Part shown: piece after piece, positions 43,499 through 52,976 of the stretch
How the letters are laid out: the number at the start of each line of letters is the position of its first letter
Position numbering within the stretch: position 1 is the stretch's first letter
Notes under the pieces: model-generated
The model's input: the letters and a program-made list of their open reading frames with translations, nothing else
Database searches by the model: none
What the model was told of the DNA's origin: nothing
Assembly: GCA_040510375.1 (NCBI GenBank)
Contig: JBEVJC010000012.1
Location: forward strand, 62,001 to 126,000
Length of the DNA stretch: 64,000 nucleotides
DNA from: JBEVJC01 sp040510375
GTDB taxonomy: Bacteria; Bacteroidota; Bacteroidia; Chitinophagales; Chitinophagaceae
Direction of reading: 5' to 3'
Translations under genes and position numbers: made by a program

Positions 43499-45301
43499 AT
43501 GGAAATCAGAAACATAGCAATTATTGCGCACGTTGACCACGGTAAAACTACACTGGTTGATAAGATCTTACATGCCACCAAGACTTTCCGGGACAACCAG
43601 GAAACAGGTGAGCTGATTATGGATAGTAACGACCTGGAAAGGGAACGTGGTATCACGATCTTTAGTAAAAATGCCTCGGTAACTTATAAAGGAGTAAAGA
43701 TTAATGTAATCGATACCCCGGGTCACGCCGACTTCGGTGGTGAAGTGGAACGTGTATTAAAGATGGCTGATGGTGTTTGCCTGCTGGTGGATGCTTTTGA
43801 AGGACCGATGCCGCAAACGCGTTTTGTTTTACAGAAGGCATTGCAACTAAACCTCAAACCGATTGTGATCATCAATAAGGTGGATAAGCCCAACTGCCGT
43901 CCTGATGAAGTGCATGATGCAATTTTTGAATTATTCTTTAACCTGGATGCTACTGAAGAACAGCTCGACTTCCCGACTTTTTATGGTTCGGGTAAGAATG
44001 GCTGGTTTAACGATAAAAACGAACAGATCGAAGGTATTGAACCCCTGCTTGACGGGATTGTCCGGTTTGTACCACCACCAAAGGTGAATGAAGGACCGGT
44101 GCAGATGCAGATCACTTCACTTGACTACTCTTCTTTCCTTGGCCGTATTGCGGTTGGAAAAGTAAGCCGTGGTGTATTGAAGGAAGGCCAGAATGTAGTG
44201 CTGATGCAGGCTGACGGATCGGTGAGAAAGACGAAAGTGAAAGAGCTTTACGTGTTTGAAGGAATGGGCAAAAAGAAAGTACAGGAAGTTGTTGCCGGTG
44301 ACCTTTGTGCGGTAGTAGGTATCGAAAATTTCAATATCGGGGATACCCTCGCTGATGCAGAAAATCCGGAAGCATTACCAGTAATCAGTGTGGATGAGCC
44401 AACAATGAACATGTTGTTCTCTGTAAATAACTCACCGTTCTTCGGACGTGATGGTAAGTTTGTTACTTCCCGTCACCTGCGTGACCGCCTGATGAAGGAA
44501 ACCGAAAAGAACCTGGCTTTGAAAGTGGTGGATAGTGAAGAAGGGGATAGCCTGCTGGTTTATGGCCGTGGTATCCTTCACCTGGGTATCCTTATCGAGA
44601 CAATGCGCAGGGAAGGATATGAGCTTACAGTGGGACAGCCACAGGTAATTATCAAGGATATCGATGGACGCAAGTCAGAACCATATGAAAACCTTGTGGT
44701 TGACGTACCCCAGGAATTTGCATCGAAGGTGATCGACCTTGTATCCCGCAAGAAAGGCGAAATGCTGATCATGGAAACCAAGGGTGAAATGCAGCATCTT
44801 GAATTTGAAATTCCTTCAAGGGGATTGATCGGACTGCGGACCCAGATGCTGACTGCTACTACAGGTGAAGCTGTTATGGCGCACCGGTTTACGGAATACA
44901 AACCATGGAAAGGCCCGATCCCCGGACGTAATAATGGGGTGTTACTTTCAAAGAATACAGAGAAGACAACAGGATACTCGATCGATAAATTACAGGACCG
45001 CGGAACATTTTTTGTTGATCCTGCTGAAGAAGTTTACGCCGGACAGATCATTGCAGAAAATGTGAAACCTGGTGACCTGGTAGTGAATGCAACAGAAGGT
45101 AAAAAGCTGACCAACCACCGCGCCAGCGGTAGTGATGATGCTACCAAAATTGCTCCCAAAACACAGATGACCCTTGAAGAATGTATGGAATATATCCAGG
45201 GTGATGAGTGTATTGAGGTGACTCCTAACTTCATACGGATGAGGAAAGTTATCCTGGACGAGAACGAGCGCCTGAAGCAATCAAAAAAAATGACCGCATA
45301 A
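43499..45301 (+). CDS. typA: Translational GTPase TypA/BipA
   Basis: A ribosome-associated GTPase of the EF-G family needed for ribosome assembly or translation under stress and cold. It is 600 aa, standard length. The G motifs are intact: AHVDHGKTTLVD (G1), RERGITI (G2), DTPGHADFGGE (G3), NKVDKPN (G4). The EF-G-like domains and the BipA-specific C-terminal domain (PGDLVVNATEGKKLTNHRAS) follow. It has its own consensus promoter and a strong terminator. Confidence 0.97.
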   Translation: MEIRNIAIIAHVDHGKTTLVDKILHATKTFRDNQETGELIMDSNDLERERGITIFSKNASVTYKGVKINVIDTPGHADFGGEVERVLKMADGVCLLVDAFEGPMPQTRFVLQKALQLNLKPIVIINKVDKPNCRPDEVHDAIFELFFNLDATEEQLDFPTFYGSGKNGWFNDKNEQIEGIEPLLDGIVRFVPPPKVNEGPVQMQITSLDYSSFLGRIAVGKVSRGVLKEGQNVVLMQADGSVRKTKVKELYVFEGMGKKKVQEVVAGDLCAVVGIENFNIGDTLADAENPEALPVISVDEPTMNMLFSVNNSPFFGRDGKFVTSRHLRDRLMKETEKNLALKVVDSEEGDSLLVYGRGILHLGILIETMRREGYELTVGQPQVIIKDIDGRKSEPYENLVVDVPQEFASKVIDLVSRKKGEMLIMETKGEMQHLEFEIPSRGLIGLRTQMLTATTGEAVMAHRFTEYKPWKGPIPGRNNGVLLSKNTEKTTGYSIDKLQDRGTFFVDPAEEVYAGQIIAENVKPGDLVVNATEGKKLTNHRASGSDDATKIAPKTQMTLEECMEYIQGDECIEVTPNFIRMRKVILDENERLKQSKKMTA

Positions 45302-45322
45302 CCGCGATCTGGTTAAATAGTT

Positions 45323-45351
45323 AAGCCATCCGTAATCGGGTGGCTTTTTTT
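45323..45351 (+). terminator. Intrinsic terminator after typA
   Basis: AAGCCATCCG (45323-45332), loop TAAT, CGGGTGGCTT (45337-45346), then five T. A 10-bp stem with one G-T pair. Confidence 0.9.
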
Positions 45352-45413
45352 GTGTGCCTGCATTTTCTTTTTACCGGGCCGGAGGATTCAGTAGTTTTGC
45401 AACAAACCGGGAG

Positions 45414-45638
45414 ATGAAAAATAAAATAACAGTGTTGGTATTGATGATAATGATGCTGTGCCTTGCAGGTATCAACTGCGCGGAGGCACAGTGTTCCATC
45501 TGTACCAAGACCACCCAGCAACTTGGTGAGAAGCCCGCCAGGGGAATGAACACCGGGATTCTTTATCTCGCATTTACACCCTTACTGATCGTTGGTTACC
45601 TGGGATACCGCTGGAAGAAGAGTAATATGGAGCCCTGA
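45414..45638 (+). CDS. Small CxxC membrane protein
   Basis: A 74-aa protein from the ATG at 45414, with TAGTTTTG (45392-45399) as a likely -7 element just upstream. It has a signal peptide (MKNKITVLVLMIMMLCLAG, cleaved near AEAQ), a short periplasmic part with a CSIC (CxxC) motif and GEKPARGMNTG, and a C-terminal membrane helix (ILYLAFTPLLIVGYLGY) ending in RWKKS. This is a conserved small protein type in Bacteroidota; its function is unknown. The CxxC could bind metal or be redox-active. Confidence 0.75.
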   Translation: MKNKITVLVLMIMMLCLAGINCAEAQCSICTKTTQQLGEKPARGMNTGILYLAFTPLLIVGYLGYRWKKSNMEP

Positions 45639-45724
45639 TAGCTGCCAGGTATTATCTTTCCATATCCCTCCTGGCATACGACCAGGTTATTCAGCTGATC
45701 CGGTGGATTTTTATTGTTTCATGC

Positions 45725-46621
45725 CTAGAGGTTTTTTATAAACCGGTACAGGTTAAAATCTCCCCTGGCATAATCAGTCTCTATATCTTTTTTCAGTACT
45801 TCTTTATCTACCCCCTTCATTCTTTTTTGTTGCAGCAGGTAGTAAACCCTCTCGGCTAGCAGCCAGAATTTTTTCGGATTCGCGTCCATCCTTGCGGTTA
45901 CTTCATTAATAGCAGTATGAAGTTCCATGATCCCTTTTTTTTCTGATGCAACTGTTTTTAGCACAGGTATTTCTTCACTATGGCTGGAGAATGCAGGTGC
46001 AAACATCTGCCGGAGATCACGTACAAACAGGTCGGCACCCGGGCGATCAGCTTTATTAACAACAAAAATATCGGCGATTTCCATTAAGCCGGCTTTCATT
46101 GTCTGCACTTCATCACCCCCTTCAGGAACCAGTACTACTACGGTCACGTCGGCAAGACCCGCAATCTCAATTTCGCTTTGCCCTACCCCAACTGTTTCGA
46201 GAATAATATGATCAAAAGGGAAGGCCTTCATCAGGTCGGTAATCTCCAGGATTTTAGGATGGAGTCCGCCCATGGAACCACGGGTAGCCAATGATCTGAT
46301 AAAAACATCGGGATGGGTATACCAGTTACTCATCCTGATCCGGTCGCCCAGCACTGCACCCATATTGAATGGAGACGATGGATCAACGCAAATCACGCCC
46401 ACTTTTTTACCATTGGTTACCAGTTGTCCGATCAGTGCATCAACCAGTGTGCTTTTACCGGCTCCGGGTGGACCAGTGATTCCGATGATGGGAATATCGG
46501 AATGAGGTAATTGTTGAAGAAGTGATTCATAACCGGGCATTTCATTTTCAACAAGCGAGATGGTCCTCGCAAGTGTTTTGATATTTCCCTCAATTATTTC
46601 TCCGGAATATTTCTGCCACAT
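45725..46621 (-). CDS. meaB: Methylmalonyl-CoA mutase-associated GTPase MeaB
   Basis: A G3E-family GTPase that loads and protects the B12 cofactor of methylmalonyl-CoA mutase. It is 298 aa. The Walker A motif GITGPPGAGKST is at residues 47-58, followed by CVDPSSPFN, LETVGVGQSE and the G4 motif VNKADRPGA. The mutase genes are not in the window. Its start is the ATG at 46621, giving a normal N-terminal helix. A similar ArgK family exists, but MeaB is the usual assignment in this phylum. Confidence 0.93.
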   Translation of the reverse strand: MWQKYSGEIIEGNIKTLARTISLVENEMPGYESLLQQLPHSDIPIIGITGPPGAGKSTLVDALIGQLVTNGKKVGVICVDPSSPFNMGAVLGDRIRMSNWYTHPDVFIRSLATRGSMGGLHPKILEITDLMKAFPFDHIILETVGVGQSEIEIAGLADVTVVVLVPEGGDEVQTMKAGLMEIADIFVVNKADRPGADLFVRDLRQMFAPAFSSHSEEIPVLKTVASEKKGIMELHTAINEVTARMDANPKKFWLLAERVYYLLQQKRMKGVDKEVLKKDIETDYARGDFNLYRFIKNL

Positions 46622-46681
46622 TCAATGCCATGGTTTCATCAAAGTTAAGCCTGCGGCCGGTCAGATGGGTATTTTAAATAC

Positions 46682-47557
46682 TCAGCCGGAGCCCAGGTAG
46701 GTAAGGTTCCGGTTGGGGAGTATTCCGTCAATCGCTTTTTTTAATTTCAAATTCATACGTCGCACCTTTCTTGATACCGGGATGCTTTCAAGCGGGATCG
46801 AGCGGAATTTTTCTATTGTCTCTTCCTGGCTGAGTGCTTCCAGGTAACAACGGTGGAAGAAACCGGAAATAAGCTGATTCCATTCATCCTTGTTTGACCA
46901 GTAGTGTGCAAGAAAGGAGGCGGCAGGTTTCAAACCATATATATGATGTAATGCAATGGAAAGACTGTATTGTTCAATGAGAATGGGAACTACACCAAGG
47001 CGTAACATTTCGTCGCAAATTGACAGCGCGAGCCGGATCTCTTCCATTCCCCTGTTGTTGGGAGTAATAACCACACCTGCATTCCACATGTCGAAATCGG
47101 AAAGGTCTCTTAAATCGCCAAGGCTCTTGCCTCTGAGCTGTGTATACATTTTAGAAGCAGTCTTGGTGGCGATACGTTTTAAAGGAGCTTCATGTAAATG
47201 CATCCCTGCATGTCCGCCGGCCACAATGGAATGCGCTTTTTCAAAATCATTGTAGAGAAATGTATCTGTGTCCAGGTAAATCACCGGCTCTCCGGGGTAG
47301 GTGTCACAGACCTGCCCGATGGCCTTGATTTTGATCCTCCAGAAAAATGCATGCGGCCCTTTCCATTCAGTGAGCAACTCGTCGGAAACAGCAATCACCT
47401 TCACGTTGTTTTCTATACTTTTGTAAAAACCAGGACTATCGGTCATTATATTAATGGATGAAAACCGCGCTCCCCCCGCCAGGAAGGAATACACACAGAA
47501 GCAGGCCTGCAGGTGGTGGCGTTCATTGGTCCCGAAAGTCATCAATAGTAAATGCAT
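46682..47557 (-). CDS. Glycosyltransferase-like protein with DxD motif
   Basis: A 291-aa protein without a signal or membrane segment. It resembles nucleotide-diphospho-sugar transferases: a metal-binding DxD in VIYLDTDTFLYND, an N-terminal alpha/beta part (MTFGTNERHHLQACFCV), and MWNAGVVITPNNRG. The fold is GT8-like or of the Chitinophagaceae surface-glycan type. It is divergent from the next GT2 gene (68 bp apart), so these genes form a small glycan locus. Confidence 0.75.
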   Translation of the reverse strand: MHLLLMTFGTNERHHLQACFCVYSFLAGGARFSSINIMTDSPGFYKSIENNVKVIAVSDELLTEWKGPHAFFWRIKIKAIGQVCDTYPGEPVIYLDTDTFLYNDFEKAHSIVAGGHAGMHLHEAPLKRIATKTASKMYTQLRGKSLGDLRDLSDFDMWNAGVVITPNNRGMEEIRLALSICDEMLRLGVVPILIEQYSLSIALHHIYGLKPAASFLAHYWSNKDEWNQLISGFFHRCYLEALSQEETIEKFRSIPLESIPVSRKVRRMNLKLKKAIDGILPNRNLTYLGSG

Positions 47558-47625
47558 CGAAATAGTGTTATTATTTTCAGGATCTTTCCTGCAACCAAAT
47601 TTAAGCAGTTTCTCAATTTAAGCTT

Positions 47626-48552
47626 ATGAAAACCCCGTTGGTATCCGTTGTTATGTGCACATACAATGGCCAGAAATTTATAGATGAACAGGTCAATTCA
47701 ATTCTGCAACAGGATTTCGATGACTTTGAGCTCATCATTGCCGACGACCTTTCAACCGACGACACCTACAATAAACTGCAACAATGGGCAGAAAAATCAC
47801 CCCGCATCAGGTTATACCGCAACGAAGTGAACCTGGGATATAACCGGAATTTCGCCAGTGCATTGTTACTGGCGCGTGGCATGTATATTTCTATCGCCGA
47901 TCAGGATGATATCTGGATGCCTGCAAAAACGCGTTTGCTTTACGAGGCATTGCAGAAGCCTGGAGTGGTACTGGCGCATAGTGTGAGTATCCGGCTGGAA
48001 AAAGGAAAGCTTAATTATAAAAAAAGGCGGCTTCAGCATCATTTCAGTGGTAAGGATACAAGAAAACTGTTTCTGTTTAATGCAGTGATGGGACATGATA
48101 TGATGTTCCGTGCAGACCTGCTGGGAAATATCCTGCCGGTGCCGGAGAGAATGTCGTACGATTGGTGGATTGCAGTTGTTGCTACCACACAGGGTTCCAT
48201 TGTTTCTGTGCCGGAGGCCATCGTACACCACCGGATCCATGCAAGGAATAACTATTTTAATAAAACAGCCGATTCGCGTTCGCGTGAAATGGATCTCGAT
48301 GAACTATGGGAACATTTTCTCCTGATCCCCGGGCTCGATCCTGAAAGCCGGTTGTTCCTGCAGCACTCACTCCAGTTGGTCAGAAGCCAGGTGCAGGAGA
48401 ATGCCTCGTTCAAACCTGCATTGTTCAGGCATTTTTTTGGCAATCGTTCCCTGTTTTTCGGACATAAAAGGAGGATATTGCCCATCTTTTCGCACTTCAA
48501 GAATTCATTAAAGTATGCGCGTTTGAATTTCAGGAATAAAGGCTCCCTATAA
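47626..48552 (+). CDS. Glycosyltransferase family 2
   Basis: A 308-aa GT2 enzyme with the N-terminal signature VSVVMCTYNGQKFIDEQV, the acidic site ADDLSTDDTY and the metal motif ISIADQDDIWMP. It has no clear membrane helix, so it probably acts at the inner leaflet on a lipid-linked glycan. It begins a compact plus-strand series: the next glycosyltransferase starts one base after its stop, followed by the LON, coaX, outer-membrane protein and lptC genes. The link to lptC suggests lipopolysaccharide or lipooligosaccharide synthesis. Confidence 0.9.
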   Translation: MKTPLVSVVMCTYNGQKFIDEQVNSILQQDFDDFELIIADDLSTDDTYNKLQQWAEKSPRIRLYRNEVNLGYNRNFASALLLARGMYISIADQDDIWMPAKTRLLYEALQKPGVVLAHSVSIRLEKGKLNYKKRRLQHHFSGKDTRKLFLFNAVMGHDMMFRADLLGNILPVPERMSYDWWIAVVATTQGSIVSVPEAIVHHRIHARNNYFNKTADSRSREMDLDELWEHFLLIPGLDPESRLFLQHSLQLVRSQVQENASFKPALFRHFFGNRSLFFGHKRRILPIFSHFKNSLKYARLNFRNKGSL

Positions 48553-48553
48553 T

Positions 48554-49312
48554 ATGAATGATTTGTCTGTTATCATCCTCGCAAAAAATGAACAAGCTAC
48601 GATTGTAAACGCTGTCAGCAGTGCCTTGCTGATCAGCAGGGATGTGGTGGTGGTTGACAGTGGCAGCATTGACGAAACAAGGGACCTCGCAGAAGCAGCA
48701 GGGGCAAGGGTTCTGCAGATCAACTGGCCAGGCTTTGGCCAGGCGCGTAATACTGGGGCTGCTTTTGCATTGCATGATGCTGTTTTTTGCCTGGATGCCG
48801 ATGAGGTGGTTACGCCGGAACTGGCCAGGGCGGTTAACGAATGCAGCCTGCAGCCCGGACTGGTATATGGGTTCAGGCGAAGGAATTTTTTAGGTAATAA
48901 GGAAATCAGGTTTGGCGAATGGGGACATGACCATGTTTACCGGATGTATAATAAAACAAGGGCCAGCTGGAATCATGATCTTGTGCATGAAAACATAGTA
49001 ATTACAAATGGTCAGCGAAAAAAAATAGCAGGCTCCCTGTTACATTACACTACAGCAGGTCTGAAAGAGTACGGGATTAAACTTGATCGTTATGCCCGCT
49101 TAAGCGCGGAAAAATATTACCGGTCCGGAAAAAAAACTTCTTTTTTCAAACTCATATTTTCACCCGCATTTAATTTTGTCAGGAACTACCTGTTCCGGCT
49201 GGGCTTTCTTGATGGAAAACCCGGACTGGATATAGCCCTTCTGCATGCGGGATATACCCGAAAAAAATATGCATACCTGCGGAAATTGCGGGAAGATCTC
49301 CCGGCTTCTTAA
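48554..49312 (+). CDS. Glycosyltransferase family 2, WaaE/KdtX-like
   Basis: A 252-aa GT2 enzyme. The N-terminal motif is LSVIILAKNEQATIVNAV, followed by VVDSGSIDETRD, the long NWPGFGQARN and the metal motif FCLDADEVV. This pattern is characteristic of the WaaE/KdtX group, which adds a hexose to the LPS inner core. Its ATG is one base after the stop codon of the preceding glycosyltransferase, and the LON-domain gene starts 10 bp downstream. Confidence 0.9.
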   Translation: MNDLSVIILAKNEQATIVNAVSSALLISRDVVVVDSGSIDETRDLAEAAGARVLQINWPGFGQARNTGAAFALHDAVFCLDADEVVTPELARAVNECSLQPGLVYGFRRRNFLGNKEIRFGEWGHDHVYRMYNKTRASWNHDLVHENIVITNGQRKKIAGSLLHYTTAGLKEYGIKLDRYARLSAEKYYRSGKKTSFFKLIFSPAFNFVRNYLFRLGFLDGKPGLDIALLHAGYTRKKYAYLRKLREDLPAS

Positions 49313-49321
49313 ATTTGCAGA

Positions 49322-49957
49322 ATGACCAATTTCATTCCCATATTTCCACTGCAAATTGTTGTCTACCCCGGTGAGGATTTGAACCTCCATATCTTTGAGG
49401 ACCGGTATAAACAACTGGTGGAAGAATGTGTGAACACGAAGAAACCATTTGGTGTTCCCGCTGTATTGGATAACAAATTGCAGGATCATGGTTCATTGCT
49501 GGAGATGGTTGAGGTAAGCAAGCGTTACGACAATGGCGAACTTGATATCAGGACAAGGGCCAGCAAGGTTTTCAGAATCCTGGAAGTGATACGTGAGTTG
49601 CCTGACAAATTGTTCAGTGGCGCAATTGTGAATTATCCGGAAAACCGTTTGCAGGGCAGCGCTGAGCAGATGAAAAAGATTATGTCAGGCATTCGTGAAT
49701 TGCACCGGGAACTAAAGGTGGAGAAAGATTTTCATAAACCCGATGATCAGCTCACCAGTTACGATGTGGCGCATCATATTGGTTTATCCATCGGGGAAGA
49801 ATATGAACTGCTTGGCCTTTTTGATGAACGTCAGCGGCAGGAGTATATTAAACGACACCTGGCCAAGGTCATTCCCACGGTATCAGGTATGGAGCAGCTG
49901 AAGGAAAAAATAAAACTCAACGGGCATTTCAAAAACCTTTCGGGTTTTAATTTATGA
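49322..49957 (+). CDS. LON-domain (substrate-binding only) protein
   Basis: A 211-aa protein made of only the N-terminal LON substrate-binding domain (FIPIFPLQIVVYPGEDLNLHIFEDRYKQLVEE, then FGVPAVLDN), with no AAA or protease domain. It is an independent family seen in many bacteria, with unknown partners; it may act as a substrate adaptor. Its position between LPS-type glycosyltransferases and coaX is common in Bacteroidota. The start at 49322 is 10 bp after the preceding gene. Confidence 0.9.
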   Translation: MTNFIPIFPLQIVVYPGEDLNLHIFEDRYKQLVEECVNTKKPFGVPAVLDNKLQDHGSLLEMVEVSKRYDNGELDIRTRASKVFRILEVIRELPDKLFSGAIVNYPENRLQGSAEQMKKIMSGIRELHRELKVEKDFHKPDDQLTSYDVAHHIGLSIGEEYELLGLFDERQRQEYIKRHLAKVIPTVSGMEQLKEKIKLNGHFKNLSGFNL

Positions 49958-49977
49958 GTCGATAAAAGATCTTCGTT

Positions 49978-50706
49978 ATGGCGGTTACTCTTTGTTTTGA
50001 TTATGGAAATACGCGGCGTAAAGTAGCAGTGTTCGATGAGGACCGGATCCGTGAGGTACTGGTACTTGAAGATGATAACCTGGAAACCCTCCGGGAACTG
50101 GTAGAGCGGTTCCGGCCGGAGCGTTCAATCCTCTCCTCCGTCATTGACCATGATCCGGCGATTGAAACATTCCTGTCGGCCAATACCCGTTTCCACAAAC
50201 TCAGTCACCTCACCAAAGTGCAGATGACCACACCGGTAGGTAAGCCGGAAACCATCGGGGCCGACCGGCTCGCTTTAACGGAGGCGGCCATCCATTTTTA
50301 TCCGGGAAAGAATAACCTGGTGATTGCCCTGGGCACCTGCATTACCTATAATTTTATAAATAAATATGGCGAGTTTCTTGGTGGGGGAATATCTCCGGGA
50401 CTTACCATGCGTTTAAAGTCGCTCAACCACTATACAGCCAAATTGCCCATGGTCCAGCCCACTGCCAATGCTCCATTGATGGGTTATGACACGGCTTCCA
50501 ATATCCTCAGCGGGGTAATCCTGGGCATGGCCTACGAAATCGACGGATTTATCAACGAATATGGCCGGAAATTCGACAACTTTAACGTGCTGTTAACCGG
50601 GGGGGATATAGTGCATTTGGGTTCGCACCTTAAAAACAAGATATTTGCAGACCCTGAATTAATATTTAAAGGTCTTTATGCCATCAGCCAAGTTAATAAT
50701 CCCTAA
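49978..50706 (+). CDS. coaX: Type III pantothenate kinase
   Basis: First step of coenzyme A synthesis: phosphorylation of pantothenate, in a form that needs a monovalent cation and is not feedback-inhibited. It is 242 aa. The ASKHA phosphate loop is DYGNTRRKVAVFDED, the family motif is IGADRLALTEAA, and the adenosine side is GGGISPGLTMRLKSL. Its last 29 bp overlap the start of the outer-membrane protein gene in another frame. Confidence 0.93.
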   Translation: MAVTLCFDYGNTRRKVAVFDEDRIREVLVLEDDNLETLRELVERFRPERSILSSVIDHDPAIETFLSANTRFHKLSHLTKVQMTTPVGKPETIGADRLALTEAAIHFYPGKNNLVIALGTCITYNFINKYGEFLGGGISPGLTMRLKSLNHYTAKLPMVQPTANAPLMGYDTASNILSGVILGMAYEIDGFINEYGRKFDNFNVLLTGGDIVHLGSHLKNKIFADPELIFKGLYAISQVNNP

Positions 50707-52105
50707 GAGGATCAATGTTTTAGAGAGTTTCTCCGCTTATGGTAAGATCTTGAGATCAGCCCTGGTTATCGGGACTCTTTTCGGTAGCGCCAATGCGTTT
50801 TCGCAGGATAATTCGCCTTATTCGCGTTTTGGGCTGGGTGATCTTATACCCCAGACAAATATAAATTCCCGTGGAATGGGTGGGCTAGCGGCTGCCTATG
50901 TAGATCCTTACGGGACCTCCATAAACTTTACCAATCCAGCCACTTACGGTTCATTCTGGGCAATGAAGTCGCCCAATTCAAAAAAAATTGACCAGGGAAG
51001 GGCGGTACTTGATATCGGGATTAATTTTGATAACCGCACCATCCAGGAGCCTAATACTTTAAGCAAGTTCCGCGCAAAAAATGCCCTGTTCAACCATTTG
51101 CAGTTAGGATTGCCGCTGCGTCCGAACTGGGGTTTAAGTTTTGGTCTCCGTCCTATGACCAGGGTGAGTTATAAACAGATCAGGACCTTCCGCAGTGATA
51201 TTGACAGTACGGTTGATCTTTTTGAAGGCGATGGAGGTAGTTACCTTGCATCAGTGGGAACAGGTGCAAAATTCAAACTCAATTCACGGAATAATATTTC
51301 ACTTGGTATAAACGGAGGTTATCTCTTTGGAAATAAGAACAACAGTGTACGGCGTTCACTGATCAACGATACCATTGCATTTACAAGTGCCAATTTTGAA
51401 ACAAAGCTGTCGTACCATAATATTTATTTTACACTGGGGATGCAGTACGAACTTTTGCTGAATCCAACAAAACAGGTGTACCTCACGTTCGGTGCCTATG
51501 GTAATATCAAACAAACCATGCGTGCATCGACCGACAATATCATTGAAACTTTTTTCTTTGATGATGCAGTTGGTTTTCCGCGCATCGATAGTGTGTTTGA
51601 AACGAAGAATGTGAGAGGTGACCTTAAATGGCCTTCCTCGATTACTGGTGGTCTGATGCTGGAAAAAAGATTTAATGGCCTTAAGGAAGCTTCCTGGAAA
51701 GTGGGGGTGGATGTAGGACAGGCAAACTGGGATGAGTTCCGCAGTTATGGCCTGGTTGATCCGAATGTTACCACTAAATGGGATGTAAAAGTGGGAGGGG
51801 AAATTTCCCCGATCCCGAATAAAAATTATTTCAGCCGCATCGCTTACAGGGCTGGTGTGAATCTGGGTCCGGATTACCTGCGGATCAACGGTCGTCAGTT
51901 ACCAAAGTTTGGTGCATCACTTGGCCTGGGATTACCGGTAGGTAATTACAGTCCGCAGGGTCGCACCCAGGCAACTTTTGTAAACCTGGCATTCGAGTAT
52001 ATTAAACGTGGTAATAACGACAGCCCGCTGAAAGAAAACCTGTTCCGGGTTTCCGCAGGATTTTCACTCAGTGATATCTGGTTCGTAAAACGCAAATATG
52101 AATAA
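50678..52105 (+). CDS. Outer-membrane beta-barrel protein next to lptC
   Basis: A 475-aa protein with a long N-terminus (about 24 residues) before a hydrophobic signal segment that ends near NAFSQ. Many amphipathic strands follow (SRFGLGDLIPQTNINSRGMGG, SINFTNPATYGSFW), resembling Bacteroidota FadL/PorV-type barrels. The start overlaps the end of coaX by 29 bp and its stop overlaps the start of lptC by 8 bp, so the three genes are translationally linked. The function is unknown. The long N-terminal leader may mean that the true start is downstream, but I see no better ATG. Confidence 0.8.
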   Translation: MPSAKLIIPKRINVLESFSAYGKILRSALVIGTLFGSANAFSQDNSPYSRFGLGDLIPQTNINSRGMGGLAAAYVDPYGTSINFTNPATYGSFWAMKSPNSKKIDQGRAVLDIGINFDNRTIQEPNTLSKFRAKNALFNHLQLGLPLRPNWGLSFGLRPMTRVSYKQIRTFRSDIDSTVDLFEGDGGSYLASVGTGAKFKLNSRNNISLGINGGYLFGNKNNSVRRSLINDTIAFTSANFETKLSYHNIYFTLGMQYELLLNPTKQVYLTFGAYGNIKQTMRASTDNIIETFFFDDAVGFPRIDSVFETKNVRGDLKWPSSITGGLMLEKRFNGLKEASWKVGVDVGQANWDEFRSYGLVDPNVTTKWDVKVGGEISPIPNKNYFSRIAYRAGVNLGPDYLRINGRQLPKFGASLGLGLPVGNYSPQGRTQATFVNLAFEYIKRGNNDSPLKENLFRVSAGFSLSDIWFVKRKYE

Positions 52106-52682
52106 CCGTCGTGGTTTCAGATATTATATTGCAGCAGCTCTTTTAATGGGCTGCTGTTTTGTTTGCAGTTGTGAGAATTCACAGGCAGATATAGACCGGC
52201 TGAAGGAATCGCCGGTTGAAAGGGAAGAAGCCCTTGATATCAGCACACTGATGAGTACGGCAGGCAAGATGAAGGCAAAACTCACATCGCCATTAATGTA
52301 CAGGGTGATCAGCAACCGGCCGGGGGATACGATGTTTGTGGAGTTCCCGAAAAATCTTCATGTTGATTTTTATAATGACAGTACAAGGATCGAAACCCGT
52401 CTCGATGCCAAGTATGGAAAATATTATGAGACACAGAATCGCGTTTACCTGCGCGACAGTGTTGTCATCAGTACCATCAAGGGCGACACACTTCGTTGCC
52501 ATGATTTGTGGTGGGATCAGAACAAGGGAATTTTCTATACCGATACCGTTGCTACCTATGTAGGGCCAGGCAACAGGATCCGCGGTGGAAAGGGAATGGA
52601 AGCCACGCAGGATCTTAAAACCGTTACGTTCAAACAGCCGCTTGGCAATCTCCAGATAAAAGATAATGGGTTTGCAGAATAA
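52098..52682 (+). CDS. lptC: LPS export periplasmic protein LptC
   Basis: A 194-aa bitopic or lipid-anchored protein of the lipopolysaccharide bridge: LptC receives LPS from LptB2FG and passes it to LptA. The N-terminus (YYIAAALLMGCCFVCSCENS) has a lipobox-like Cys, and the periplasmic part has the LptC repeat pattern (MFVEFPKNLHVDFYNDS, RVYLRDSVVISTIKGD, RGGKGMEATQDLKTVTF). It starts inside the stop region of the preceding gene (overlap 8 bp). It is the last gene of the glycosyltransferase-to-lptC series. Confidence 0.88.
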   Translation: MNNRRGFRYYIAAALLMGCCFVCSCENSQADIDRLKESPVEREEALDISTLMSTAGKMKAKLTSPLMYRVISNRPGDTMFVEFPKNLHVDFYNDSTRIETRLDAKYGKYYETQNRVYLRDSVVISTIKGDTLRCHDLWWDQNKGIFYTDTVATYVGPGNRIRGGKGMEATQDLKTVTFKQPLGNLQIKDNGFAE

Positions 52683-52976
52683 AAAAATCACCCACCTGAC
52701 CTGTAATGCAGCGGTGGATGATTGAGCAAGGTTACGCAGTAGTTCTGATAATTCCTGCCCTCATTGGTTTGATTCAAAGGATATTCGAAAAACGGGACTC
52801 ACAACAAAAGGATCACTCTTGCCGGACATCAAAAATAGGCTTTGCGCATTACTCCACCAGCGCAGAAATGGGTGATTAAATGTATCCATATAAATACTGA
52901 AAGGGTAGGGCTTCTACGTTCACCGGTTTGACTATCTCCCTGTTATGCTTACCTTCAGGACCTAAACTATTACTCT
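52683..52976. other. Intergenic, lptC to the SDR gene
   Basis: About 295 bp. I see no gene, terminator with a T-tract or promoter consensus that I would defend. Confidence 0.3.
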
